From the NCBI GenBank assembly GCA_002869065.1, contig PKTR01000005.1, forward strand, positions 186,001 through 250,000: a stretch of DNA of 64,000 nt, written 5' to 3'. Positions 52,443-62,698 of this stretch are shown here, in pieces. The notes under the pieces were generated by a model that saw only the letters and a program-made list of their open reading frames with translations, had not been told where the DNA came from and did no database searches. The DNA is from Hyphomicrobiales bacterium (GTDB taxonomy: Bacteria > Pseudomonadota > Alphaproteobacteria > Rhizobiales > Rhodobiaceae). Position numbers and translations under genes: made by a program. Every line of letters begins with the position of its first letter. Position 1 is the stretch's first letter.

Positions 52443-53189
52443 TCAACTGTTCCGCAAAATCCGCGTCGCAAGTCCGGGAAGCAGGCAGTCGAGCCAGCGC
52501 AGCACCCGGGTCTTTCCGACCCAGACGATATCGCGGCCACGGCGCAGCCCACTCAGAACATCGGCCGCCGCCGCGTCGGCCGAGATTTTCTTGCCCGACC
52601 GCCCCGCCGTCATGGCCGTGTCCACATAGGACATCACAACGTCGATCATCCGCACCGTCGGCGCGGCATCCTCGCAGCGGAAGCGCAGGCTGCGCGTCAG
52701 GTTGCGCAACCCCGCCTTGGTCGCGCAATAGACCGGCGCGGTGCGCTTCGGCACGATGGCAAGACCCGACGTGATGTTGACCACCGCCGCCTCGTCCTGA
52801 CGCGCCAGAACCGGCATAAGCCCGAGCGACAGCAGTGCCGGCGCCGTCAGGTTGAGTTCCACTTCGGCGCGCATCTGATCGGCAAGACCGGCATCGCCGA
52901 GCCCCGTCGCCGGTAAATTCACCTGCATCCCGGCATTGTTGACGAGCAGCGCCAGATCGGGCCAGCGCTCAGCCACCTCCTCGATGAGCCGCACCTGATC
53001 GCCCGGCCGCGAGAGATCGGCGGCGATGGCCTCGGCATCCGGCAGTGTGGCCGCGACGGCCTCGGCGCGGGCCAGATCGCGCCCGCTCAGGATCACCTTC
53101 GCGCCTTCCGCCGCCAGCGCCCGCGCGATGGCGAGCCCGATGCCGGCGGTGCCGCCCGTGACAAGCGCTCGTTTTCCGTCAAGCCGCAT
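52443..53189 (-). CDS. Short-chain dehydrogenase/reductase
   Basis: A 248-residue SDR of the classical type. The nucleotide-binding motif TGGTAGIGLA (about 11-20), NNAG, catalytic Ser in NITSG and the YxxxK pair (PVYCATKAG) are all present, so it should be active. The C-terminal FRCEDAAPTVRMIDVVMSYV and DTAMTAGRSGKKISADAAA segments resemble DltE-like SDRs of unknown substrate. Its start overlaps the end of the methyltransferase gene by 11 bases, so the two form a coupled operon read away from the TetR gene. Confidence 0.88.
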   Translation of the reverse strand: MRLDGKRALVTGGTAGIGLAIARALAAEGAKVILSGRDLARAEAVAATLPDAEAIAADLSRPGDQVRLIEEVAERWPDLALLVNNAGMQVNLPATGLGDAGLADQMRAEVELNLTAPALLSLGLMPVLARQDEAAVVNITSGLAIVPKRTAPVYCATKAGLRNLTRSLRFRCEDAAPTVRMIDVVMSYVDTAMTAGRSGKKISADAAAADVLSGLRRGRDIVWVGKTRVLRWLDCLLPGLATRILRNS

Positions 53190-53766
53190 GGTCTTTCCTC
53201 CGGGTGATCCGCCAGACGGTCGCCGGCGGGAAGTTGCGATAGGTGTGACCGACCCGCTGCGTCCGAAGGCCGAGCCGAGCGAGTACGGACGGCGCGATCG
53301 GGCAGCGCGGGCCGTAGGTGAACTGGTTGAGCGCCGCGCCGTCGCGCAGCAGCGCGAAACAGCCGGCGAGGATCCCGAGAACCTGGCCCTTCGGCATCGA
53401 AAGCAGCGGCAGACCGCTGATCGCCGCGCCATGCAGCCGCGGCCCGGTCTCATTCAGCCGGTGCAGCTGTCCGGCATCCATGTTGTGCACCCGCGCGGCG
53501 GGAAAGCGGTCGCTCATCAGCGCGGCGAAGTCCGGCCCCGCCTCGATCAGGGTCAGATCGGCCTCGGCGACACCTCGCTGCAGGAGCGCACGGGTGAACA
53601 CCCCGGTGCCGGGACCGAGTTCCAGAAGCGGACCGCTGTCCGGCCCGATCCCCGTGGTGATGAGGCCGGCCAAGCTTTCGCTCGAGGGGATGAGCGAGGC
53701 GACGCGCAGCGGTGCGCCGAGCCAGGCCCGAAAGAAAAGAAGCGTGTCTGTCATCAGGTTCTTCAT
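53179..53766 (-). CDS. SAM-dependent methyltransferase, PmtA-like
   Basis: A 195-residue class I methyltransferase with motif I in LLELGPGTGVFTRALL and an acidic motif II residue (LIEAGPDF). Size and motifs resemble the Rhodobacter/Sinorhizobium-type phosphatidylethanolamine N-methyltransferases and KsgA-like enzymes; a lipid substrate is a guess supported only by this resemblance. Starts at 53766 or 53754 are possible. It is the first gene of an operon with the SDR, divergent from a TetR gene, with a palindromic operator between them. Confidence 0.72.
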   Translation of the reverse strand: MKNLMTDTLLFFRAWLGAPLRVASLIPSSESLAGLITTGIGPDSGPLLELGPGTGVFTRALLQRGVAEADLTLIEAGPDFAALMSDRFPAARVHNMDAGQLHRLNETGPRLHGAAISGLPLLSMPKGQVLGILAGCFALLRDGAALNQFTYGPRCPIAPSVLARLGLRTQRVGHTYRNFPPATVWRITRRKDHAA

Positions 53767-53792
53767 TGCGTTGAGTGAGGATGCAGCTATGA

Positions 53793-53810
53793 TGCGAGCA
53801 ATTGCTCACA
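53793..53810. promoter_or_regulatory. Palindromic operator between TetR gene and methyltransferase-SDR operon
   Basis: TGCGAGCAATTGCTCACA is an 18-bp palindrome, perfect over the central 12 bases (GAGCAATTGCTC). It lies in the 61-bp gap between the divergent starts, just beside a TATGAT promoter-like hexamer (53788-53793). Size and position fit a TetR-family operator that would repress both directions. Confidence 0.65.
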
Positions 53811-53827
53811 TTGAAAAATCGCATTCC

Positions 53828-54451
53828 ATGACCGCACCCAATTCCACCGTCAACGTCCGAAAACAGCCGCGGCAGGCGCGCTCGCAGGCGACCGTCGCGG
53901 CAATCCTTGAGGCTGCTGCTCGCATTCTGGAAACCGACGGCCTGCCCGCTTTCACCACCAATGCGGTCGCGGAGCGGGCCGGAGTGAGCATAGGCAGCCT
54001 CTACCAGTACTTCCCGGCGCGCGAAGCGCTGCTGGCAACATTGATCCGCAACAAGCGCGAAGGCCTGCTCGCCGCGCTTGAAGAAGCGACACACCAACCT
54101 CAGAGCGACGACCTGTCAGCTTTGGTTGCAGCACTGGTGCGGGCTGGGATCGCCCATTGGCGGAGATATCCGGGCCTGACCCGCAGCCTCAGCTACGCCG
54201 AGGCGCTGTTGCCGATGAACACCGAGACATTGGAGTTGAAGCGGCGGATCCTGACGGTCATCGCGGATGCGCTCGCCCGCCACGGGATGAACAATCCGGC
54301 GGAAGCCGCGCGCGATCTGGCGGCGCTCACCTATGGCATGACGGACGCGACCGGCGCGTTCGGCCCGAGCGATCCGGAAACGCTGGAGGCGCGGATCGTT
54401 CGCGCAGCTATCGGTTATCTCGGCGACGACAGGGATATCGGAGCGGCCTGA
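53828..54451 (+). CDS. TetR/AcrR-family transcriptional regulator
   Basis: A 207-residue one-component repressor. The N-terminal helix-turn-helix (about 15-60) reads RSQATVAAILEAAARILETD, then TTNAVAERAGVSIGSLYQYF, the canonical TetR DNA-binding unit; the C-terminal helices form the ligand-binding part. I choose the ATG at 53828 because the operator palindrome would otherwise lie inside the gene; ATGs at 53789 and 53792 are in frame. Divergent from the methyltransferase-SDR operon, which it most likely controls. Confidence 0.88.
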   Translation: MTAPNSTVNVRKQPRQARSQATVAAILEAAARILETDGLPAFTTNAVAERAGVSIGSLYQYFPAREALLATLIRNKREGLLAALEEATHQPQSDDLSALVAALVRAGIAHWRRYPGLTRSLSYAEALLPMNTETLELKRRILTVIADALARHGMNNPAEAARDLAALTYGMTDATGAFGPSDPETLEARIVRAAIGYLGDDRDIGAA

Positions 54452-54479
54452 CCGCGAACTGCCGAGCCCGGCTTGGGGC

Positions 54480-55028
54480 CTACCGAAGGCTGTCCATGAT
54501 CAGCACGAGAAGGGCCTCCTCGCCGACAGCCTCGTAGGAATGCGCGACGTCGCCGGGATAGCGGAAATAGTCCCCCGGCCCGAGATCGACCAGCTCGTCG
54601 AGCGGCCCCACACTTACCTTGCCATGACACACCAGCGCGTGCTCGAGCGTACCCTGCGGATGCGGATCGGCGCGCCGCACCGCGCCCGGCAGCAAACGGA
54701 TGCGATAGATATCGCGCCGCCGATCCGGTGGGCATTTGTCGAGCAGAACAGTGGAAAACTCCGACTGACCGGACGCCAGGCCCACCCCCTCGCCGGCCCG
54801 GACAAGCTGGCTGCGCGACGACGCGCCCTCAAACAGAGAGCTGAAGGGAATGTCGAGCGCCACCGCAATCGCCCAGAGCGTCTCGACATTTGGATTGCCC
54901 TTTCCCGATTCGAGCTGAGAAAGCGTCGATTTGGCCAGATTGGCTTTGGCGGCAAGCGCGGAAAGGCTCATCTGCGCAAGCTCCCGCTCGCGCCGGATGG
55001 CCGCTGCAATAATGGCATTTGGCGTCAT
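54480..55028 (-). CDS. XRE-family regulator with cupin sensor domain
   Basis: A 182-residue regulator with an N-terminal XRE helix-turn-helix (about 15-65: LSALAAKANLAKSTLSQLES) and a C-terminal cupin (about 100-180: DPHPQGTLEHALVCHGKVSV, then GPGDYFRYPGDVAHSYEAVG), where a small ligand or metal would bind. It is divergent from azlCD across a 93-bp region with a perfect inverted repeat, so it is the probable regulator of amino-acid export by AzlCD. This gene pair is a recurrent arrangement. Confidence 0.9.
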   Translation of the reverse strand: MTPNAIIAAAIRRERELAQMSLSALAAKANLAKSTLSQLESGKGNPNVETLWAIAVALDIPFSSLFEGASSRSQLVRAGEGVGLASGQSEFSTVLLDKCPPDRRRDIYRIRLLPGAVRRADPHPQGTLEHALVCHGKVSVGPLDELVDLGPGDYFRYPGDVAHSYEAVGEEALLVLIMDSLR

Positions 55029-55051
55029 ATCGTTCGTTTTAAACTTTCATC

Positions 55052-55094
55052 GTTCGTCTTGACGAACATCTCCCATTCGTTCATTATATCGAAC
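55052..55094. promoter_or_regulatory. Operator/promoter region of azlCD and its XRE regulator
   Basis: GTTCGTCTTGACGAAC (55052-55067) is a perfect 7-2-7 inverted repeat. It contains TTGACG (55059-55064), which stands 17 bases before CATTAT, a plausible -35/-10 pair reading into azlC. A weaker half-site pair, GTTC (55079-55082) and GAAC (55091-55094), follows, and another CGTTCG lies at 55031-55036. This suggests cooperative binding by the XRE-cupin protein. Confidence 0.6.
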
Positions 55095-55121
55095 ATCGTT
55101 TCATCAATCCAGTGCAAGCCA

Positions 55122-55835
55122 ATGTCTCATCAAGCGCTCCCGTTGCCAATCTCCCAGCCGCAGGAGTTTCGAAGCGGCTTCCGCGACATCATTCCGCTCT
55201 CCTTCGGGGTTGCGATCTATGGCGCGGCCTTTGGGCTTCTCGCGGCGCAGCAAGGCATGGACGCGCCGACGACCGGCATCATGGGAGGCCTCGTGTTTGC
55301 CGGCGCGTCCCAGATCGTCGCGATGGAACGCCTGGGCGCAGGCGTCGGGCTGACCATCGCCGTGATCGCAGGCCTGGCGCTCAATCTGCGCGTGCTGCTG
55401 ATGACCGCATCGCTGCGCAGCGAATTCGCCGGCCGGCCGCTCTGGCAGATCCTGCTCGGGGTTCACCTGACGACGGATGAGAATTGGGTATTGATGCACG
55501 CGACCCGCACCGCCGGACGGCCTGCCGGCTACTGGTTTCTGCTTGGCGGCGGGGTCAACCTGTTCGTGGTCTGGGTCGCCTCGACGGCAGCGGGCGCCGC
55601 CTTCGCCAGCGCCCTTCCCGATCTGGCCTCGCTCGGCATGGACTTCGCCTTCACGGCCGCCTTCATCCTGCTTCTGACCGGGCTGTGGCGCGGACGGCAG
55701 GACCTGTCGCCCTGGATCATCTCGGCCGTCACGGCAGGCGGCATCGCCCTGACCCTGCCGGTCGATCCGTCCTGGGGGCTGATTGCAGGCGCGATCGCGG
55801 GCGCGAGCTTTGCGGCGGTACGACATCATGGATGA
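55122..55835 (+). CDS. azlC: Branched-chain amino acid exporter, large subunit AzlC
   Basis: A 237-residue membrane protein with about six or seven hydrophobic segments, of the LIV-E/AzlC family that exports branched-chain amino acids together with the small subunit AzlD. FRDIIPLSFGVAIYGAAFGL, MGGLVFAGASQIVAMERLGA and GVHLTTDENWVLM are family motifs. Its 3' end overlaps azlD by eight bases. It is controlled in all likelihood by the divergent XRE-cupin gene. Confidence 0.92.
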   Translation: MSHQALPLPISQPQEFRSGFRDIIPLSFGVAIYGAAFGLLAAQQGMDAPTTGIMGGLVFAGASQIVAMERLGAGVGLTIAVIAGLALNLRVLLMTASLRSEFAGRPLWQILLGVHLTTDENWVLMHATRTAGRPAGYWFLLGGGVNLFVVWVASTAAGAAFASALPDLASLGMDFAFTAAFILLLTGLWRGRQDLSPWIISAVTAGGIALTLPVDPSWGLIAGAIAGASFAAVRHHG

Positions 55836-56121
55836 CCACACGCTTCTCATTGCCGGACTCGCGGCCGGCACGTACGCGATCCGCCTCGGGGGCTATCTGC
55901 TCGGCTCCGCCCTTCCGTCCGAGGGGCCGACAGCAAGCGCGTTGTCCGCCTTGCCCGGCAGCCTCATCGCGGCCCTTCTCACCGTCATCGTCGTTCAGGC
56001 CGGACCGGCCGAATGGGGCGCGGCGGCGATCTCGCTGGCGGTTGCCCTGTGGACCCGCAGTCTTCCAATCACAATGCTTGTCGGCGTCGCCGCCGTTTGG
56101 CTGCTACGCACTCTCGCTTAG
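55828..56121 (+). CDS. azlD: Branched-chain amino acid exporter, small subunit AzlD
   Basis: A 97-residue protein with three hydrophobic segments and the AzlD pattern (TYAIRLGGYLLGS, LPGSLIAALLTVIVVQAG, ITMLVGVAAVWLLRTL). It is translationally coupled to azlC by an eight-base overlap. Convergent with the acidic disordered-protein gene, with 28 bases between. Confidence 0.88.
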   Translation: MDDHTLLIAGLAAGTYAIRLGGYLLGSALPSEGPTASALSALPGSLIAALLTVIVVQAGPAEWGAAAISLAVALWTRSLPITMLVGVAAVWLLRTLA

Positions 56122-56149
56122 ACTGGCTGTTCGCCAACAGGACGGCCCG

Positions 56150-56773
56150 CTATGTCGCGAGATCGGTCTTGCTGCCGCAGGAGGGCGCAGGCGGCGCGGC
56201 CCCGTATGGGTTTGCAGCCGGAACAGGGGACGCCGTGGGGCCCGGCTCTTGTTCGTCAACGACATCGTAGAGCGTGAGCGGTTCTTCGCCCGTTGCGACC
56301 GCGGTCGCGGCCGCTTCCCCGCTCTCGGGCGCTGCGGGCTGTGCGATGTGTTCGGCAAGGTCTGGAGCCTCCGCGGAACCGGAGCCAACAGCCGGGTTGG
56401 AATCGCTCACAAGCAGCATCGCGGGATCGTCGCCCACCTCCGCTCCTGCCGGCTCTGCGTCCGCCGCACCTTCATCCTCGACGGCAGCCGTCCAGGCATG
56501 ATCGGAGCGAATGGCAACGGGCGCGACATGGTCGAGCACCCTGTGGCCGACATCGGCATAGCTGGGGCCAGCCGGCTGCGGCGCGCGATGTTCCTCGCCA
56601 TCGCCGAAAGCGTCCTCGGTCGCGGTATCGACCAGCACCGACGCGTCCTCGTCTTCACGCGCGGTTTCTTCGTCCTGCGATTTGCCATGACGCTGCCGGC
56701 GCTCCGGGTCCTTGCCGACCAGGCGACGGAACAGGCTGTTCACAACCGTACTCGGCGGCGCGATCGTCTGCAT
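56150..56773 (-). CDS. Acidic, largely disordered protein of unknown function
   Basis: A 207-residue protein I do not recognise. The first ~35 residues are basic (VNSLFRRLVGKDPERRQRHG), and the rest is rich in Ala, Glu, Asp and Pro with few hydrophobics and no domain signature, so it is likely disordered. A perfect AGGAGG at eight bases before the ATG at 56773 argues that it is a real, well-translated gene. No signal peptide. The upstream 380 bases separate it from acnA on the same strand. Confidence 0.55.
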   Translation of the reverse strand: MQTIAPPSTVVNSLFRRLVGKDPERRQRHGKSQDEETAREDEDASVLVDTATEDAFGDGEEHRAPQPAGPSYADVGHRVLDHVAPVAIRSDHAWTAAVEDEGAADAEPAGAEVGDDPAMLLVSDSNPAVGSGSAEAPDLAEHIAQPAAPESGEAAATAVATGEEPLTLYDVVDEQEPGPTASPVPAANPYGAAPPAPSCGSKTDLAT

Positions 56774-57155
56774 GGGCGCGGCCTCCTGGCAACGCTGGGA
56801 CAATTCGCACGCCTTATCGAGGCGCCTGAAATGCCCCGCCTCTTTGTCGGCGCGCGCTCTCTGCCGAGAGGGCGCGCCAGGCGCATTCTGCGCGGCGAAG
56901 ATTAACAGAATCTGCGTTGATTATGGTTAACAAATGGTTAATGCGAAATGTTCGCCGAAACAAAGAAAGTCATTTGAATAAACGTCTTCATGATTTCCGC
57001 ACAAGTGACTGACACGGCGGAAAGAAACAGCGCGCTTGTTCGAGGCCTAGACTTGCACGAATGGTCGCCACCTCGCGGCCACCCGCGCAAACGAAAAGGG
57101 CGCCGCGATGTCGCGACGCCCTCTTGCAATGCGTGTCGGGCAAAGCCCTCAGTGA
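56774..57155. other. Gap between the acidic-protein gene and acnA
   Basis: A 382-bp region. It holds the acnA terminator at its right end and an AT-rich stretch (56900-56960, with TTAACAAATGGTTAATG) that could be the promoter of the acidic-protein gene. I see no further gene. Confidence 0.45.
57093..57123 (-). terminator. Rho-independent terminator of acnA
   Basis: Minus-strand stem GGGCGTCGCGA/TCGCGGCGCCC (one G-T pair) with a two-base apex, then TTTTCG, about 33 bases past the acnA stop. Confidence 0.88.
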
Positions 57156-59867
<2,712 letters not shown>

Positions 59868-60209
59868 GTGTTGACGATCCCCTCTTTCGCGGTGCGGCCG
59901 GTTTGCGTGCGTGGGACACGACACGTTGCGGCCTGAAGCGGTATCCGGTATCGGTGATGCCGGTGTTCGTAGTCGTCCAGTGCGCTACCGCAATATCAGC
60001 CAGGGAATTGGCTGCCGCGACAGCACAGATTGCGAGCCGTATAGCGAATTTTGCACTGCGAAGCCAGACGAACAAAAGTCTTGCCAGCTCCGCGCACCCA
60101 ACATACCCACCCGGGACGCGCACACCCCATTGGCGGGATCGAACAGACCACCGGACCCGGCCGGGTCCGCCAAGAGGCAAGGTCGGGGCGCGGGTCCCGG
60201 AAAACGGTG
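59868..60209. other. Divergent promoter region, acnA / ccmA
   Basis: A 342-bp region between divergent starts, expected to hold both promoters. Apart from the acnA ribosome site I see no clear operator, terminator or small gene. Confidence 0.4.
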
Positions 60210-60827
60210 ATGACCACGCTCACTTTAGAAGGAAAAGGCCTGATTTGCGAACGCGGCGGCCGGCGCGTCTTCACCGACGTCGATTTCTCCGTCTCGAGCG
60301 GCGAAGCGCTGGTCGTGACCGGCCCGAACGGCGCCGGCAAATCGAGCCTGTTGCGCACCATCACCGGTCTGGTCAAACAGGTCGAGGGAACACTGACCCT
60401 GCACGGCGGCGACCCCGAGCTTTCCGTCGGCGCCCAGTGCCACTATTTCGGCCACGAGAATGCGCTGAAGCTGCAGCTCACCGTCACCGAGAATGTTGAT
60501 TTCTGGCACCGCTATTATGGCGACACCGGCACCAGCGTGGCTGAAGCGCTCGAAACCGTACGCCTCGCCCAGCTGAGCCATTTGCCGGCCGCGGTTTTGT
60601 CCGCTGGCCAGCGCCGCCGTCTTTCGCTTGCCCGCCTGATCGTCTCGCGCCGCCCCGTCTGGCTGCTCGACGAGCCGACGGCTGCGCTCGATGCCGCCAG
60701 CGAAAAGCGGCTCGGAGAACTCATGACATCGCATCTGCTCGATGACGGCATCGTCATCGCCGTTACCCACAGCAATCTGCCGCTGGCCGAAACGAAATCC
60801 CTCAAGCTCGGCGAGGTGCGGCCATGA
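60210..60827 (+). CDS. ccmA: Cytochrome c biogenesis ATP-binding export protein CcmA
   Basis: ATPase of the CcmABCD complex, which releases holo-CcmE for cytochrome c maturation. A 205-residue protein with Walker A GPNGAGKSS, signature LSAGQRRRLSLARL and Walker B VWLLDEPTAALD; the family often has this shortened signature. Starts at ATG 60210 (a GTG at 60207 is possible). Its stop overlaps the start of ccmB (ATGATGA). Confidence 0.95.
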   Translation: MTTLTLEGKGLICERGGRRVFTDVDFSVSSGEALVVTGPNGAGKSSLLRTITGLVKQVEGTLTLHGGDPELSVGAQCHYFGHENALKLQLTVTENVDFWHRYYGDTGTSVAEALETVRLAQLSHLPAAVLSAGQRRRLSLARLIVSRRPVWLLDEPTAALDAASEKRLGELMTSHLLDDGIVIAVTHSNLPLAETKSLKLGEVRP

Positions 60828-61495
60828 TGAGCGCCATGTCGGCCCTGTTCGTGCGCGAGATCCGCCTTGCCGTGCGCGTCGGCGGCGGCGCGCTGATGGG
60901 CGTGCTGTTCTTCCTCACCGTGGTGACGGTCATTCCCTTCGGCATCGGCCCCGACCTCAAGCTTCTCGCCCGCATCGGCCCGGCCATCCTGTGGATCGGC
61001 GCCCTGCTCGCCACCCTGCTCGGCCTCGACCGGCTGTTTCAGACCGAGCGTGAGGACGGCACCCTCGATCTCATCCTGCTCGGGGAGCACCCGCTCGAAC
61101 TGGTCGTCTTCGTCAAGGCGATGGCGCACTGGGTGGCGACCGGCCTGCCGCTGGTGCTTGCCGCCCCGATCCTGGCAATCTTCGTCAATCTTGAACCGCT
61201 GGCGATCGGCGCCGTCGTCGTCACGCTTGCTGTCGGCACCCCGGCGCTCACCCTGGTCGGCGCGATCGGCGCAGCGCTCACCGTATCGCTGAGGCGTGGC
61301 GGCGTGCTTCTGGCGATCCTCGTTCTGCCGCTGACGATCCCGGTGCTTATCTTCGGCGTTTCCGCCGCCAACGCGGCGATCACCCAGCCGACGCCGTTCC
61401 TGACGCCGTTCCTCTTCATGTGCGCCCTGTCGCTGATGTCGGCAGTCCTCGGACCCGTTGCGGCGGCCGCGGCCCTGCGCTTGGCAGCGGAATAG
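60824..61495 (+). CDS. ccmB: Heme exporter protein CcmB
   Basis: A 223-residue permease subunit of CcmABCD with six hydrophobic helices. VREIRLAVRVGGGALMGVLF at the N-terminus and the LLGLDRLFQTEREDGTLDLI segment are family hallmarks. Translationally coupled to ccmA. A 144-bp gap separates it from the next gene, a secreted protein not normally part of ccm operons. Confidence 0.95.
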   Translation: MMSAMSALFVREIRLAVRVGGGALMGVLFFLTVVTVIPFGIGPDLKLLARIGPAILWIGALLATLLGLDRLFQTEREDGTLDLILLGEHPLELVVFVKAMAHWVATGLPLVLAAPILAIFVNLEPLAIGAVVVTLAVGTPALTLVGAIGAALTVSLRRGGVLLAILVLPLTIPVLIFGVSAANAAITQPTPFLTPFLFMCALSLMSAVLGPVAAAAALRLAAE

Positions 61496-61639
61496 CCCTG
61501 TCAAGCAGTCCGCACCGGCTGAACATCGGTGCGGGGCGGCCCCGAAATCACCCTATTGTCGCCCCGTTTCGGCCCCGCTCAGGCCGAACTTCGCCGACCT
61601 GATTGACCCCGCAAACTTCATTGCTACGGGGTCAGACGA

Positions 61640-62353
61640 ATGAAACGCACAATTTCCCTTGGCTGCCTGACAGCGCTCGTCATCGCGGCAGGCACGCCCG
61701 CAACGCTCGCATCCGAGCAATCCACACCGGCACCGAAGCCGGCGCAGGCTTCACAAGATATGGGCGTCCAGAACGTTCCCGAGCCGGAACGGCCAGCAGC
61801 CGTCCGCAAGGCCGAACCAGTCGCGAAGGAAAGCGAAGCGGAAACGCCGGTGGTTGAAGCTGAAGACAGCGGCTCGGCCGAACCTAAAAAGGTTGCCTCC
61901 GCCAAACCTCAAGCTGCCGCCGCAGCACCCGCCGCCAAGCCCGCGACGAACACCGCGAAAAATACCGAGGGCGCCGTCATCTTCCATGACGACGGCGGCA
62001 AGTACTGCATTGGTGGCACCGCCTGCGCACGCTATTGCGCCAGCGACGACCGCGCCTGCACGGCAAAGTTCAGCTACGTCGTCACCCTCGACGCACCGGC
62101 CTATATCGACACCATTCAGGTCAACGCCCATGACGATATCGGCAAGAGCAAACGCTCCAAACTCGTCGTCAAGGTCAACGGCAAGACCCTCGACGAAAAG
62201 CCGGTCTACCGCCTCGGCTCCGCGATCGGCCTGAAAGCCGGCGTCGTCGGCCAAACCATCACCATCGAATCCGCGCACCAGTACAACGGCTTCCTGCGCG
62301 GCGGCGACGAGGCGATGATCTGGGACATCTTAGTCTTCGGCGGCCGCGGTTGA
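61640..62353 (+). CDS. Secreted protein of unknown function inserted in the ccm cluster
   Basis: A 237-residue protein with a signal peptide (about 1-24, ending TLASE), an Ala/Pro/Glu-rich linker (about 25-108) and a compact C-terminal domain (about 109-237) with four clustered Cys (KYCIGGTACARYCASDDRAC), probably two disulfides or a metal site. I do not recognise the domain; the strand-rich pattern suggests a beta-sandwich. It sits between ccmB and ccmC, which are usually adjacent. A role in cytochrome c maturation is possible by position but not shown. Confidence 0.65.
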   Translation: MKRTISLGCLTALVIAAGTPATLASEQSTPAPKPAQASQDMGVQNVPEPERPAAVRKAEPVAKESEAETPVVEAEDSGSAEPKKVASAKPQAAAAAPAAKPATNTAKNTEGAVIFHDDGGKYCIGGTACARYCASDDRACTAKFSYVVTLDAPAYIDTIQVNAHDDIGKSKRSKLVVKVNGKTLDEKPVYRLGSAIGLKAGVVGQTITIESAHQYNGFLRGGDEAMIWDILVFGGRG

Positions 62354-62465
62354 TCAACGACAAGTCAGAGCACCGCGCCCACGCGGCAGAGGTTGACGAT
62401 AGTGTCGCAGGGTGGTGGACAGCGCAGGCAAACGACATAATTTGACCGAGGTCATGGGCTTCTAA

Positions 62466-62650
62466 GGCTCAGGACTTATTAATCCTGCCATTGTGCGGGA
62501 GCGGACTTGTTCGCTGACAAGGCGGGGAGCCGCCGGAAACCGTCCGGTTTTCAAGGCTGCCTCACATCGTTCAGCGGGAAAATGCGCCCCGCCCTTCGGG
62601 TTTGGCTGACGCGGCCAGACAGGATGCGCAGGATTAATAGGTTCCGGGCC
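62466..62650. mobile_element. MITE-like element between ccm genes
   Basis: A 185-bp non-coding segment with 23-bp terminal inverted repeats (62466-62488 and 62628-62650) matching at 19 of 23 positions. Both share TATTAATCCTGC in the inner part. It is flanked by TAA on the left and TAG on the right, possibly a short target duplication. The interior has GC-rich hairpins but no reading frame. The rest of the 345-bp gap 62354-62698 shows no gene. An alternative is a structured RNA, since outer flanks GGGCT/AGCCC also pair. Confidence 0.6.
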
Positions 62651-62698
62651 TAGCCCTTTTCGTTGAGAAACCGGAAAACCATCGGTACAAATGGCGCC

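Noticed and set aside
53318-53827. Longer TetR reading frame beginning inside the methyltransferase gene
   Set aside because: It would overlap an oppositely oriented real gene and swallow the operator palindrome; the TetR fold starts only after 53828.
62456-62660. 6S RNA candidate from the long closing stem
   Set aside because: Kept only as an alternative: equal-length terminal inverted repeats with TA-like flanks and lack of a recognised 6S core favour a MITE-like element.
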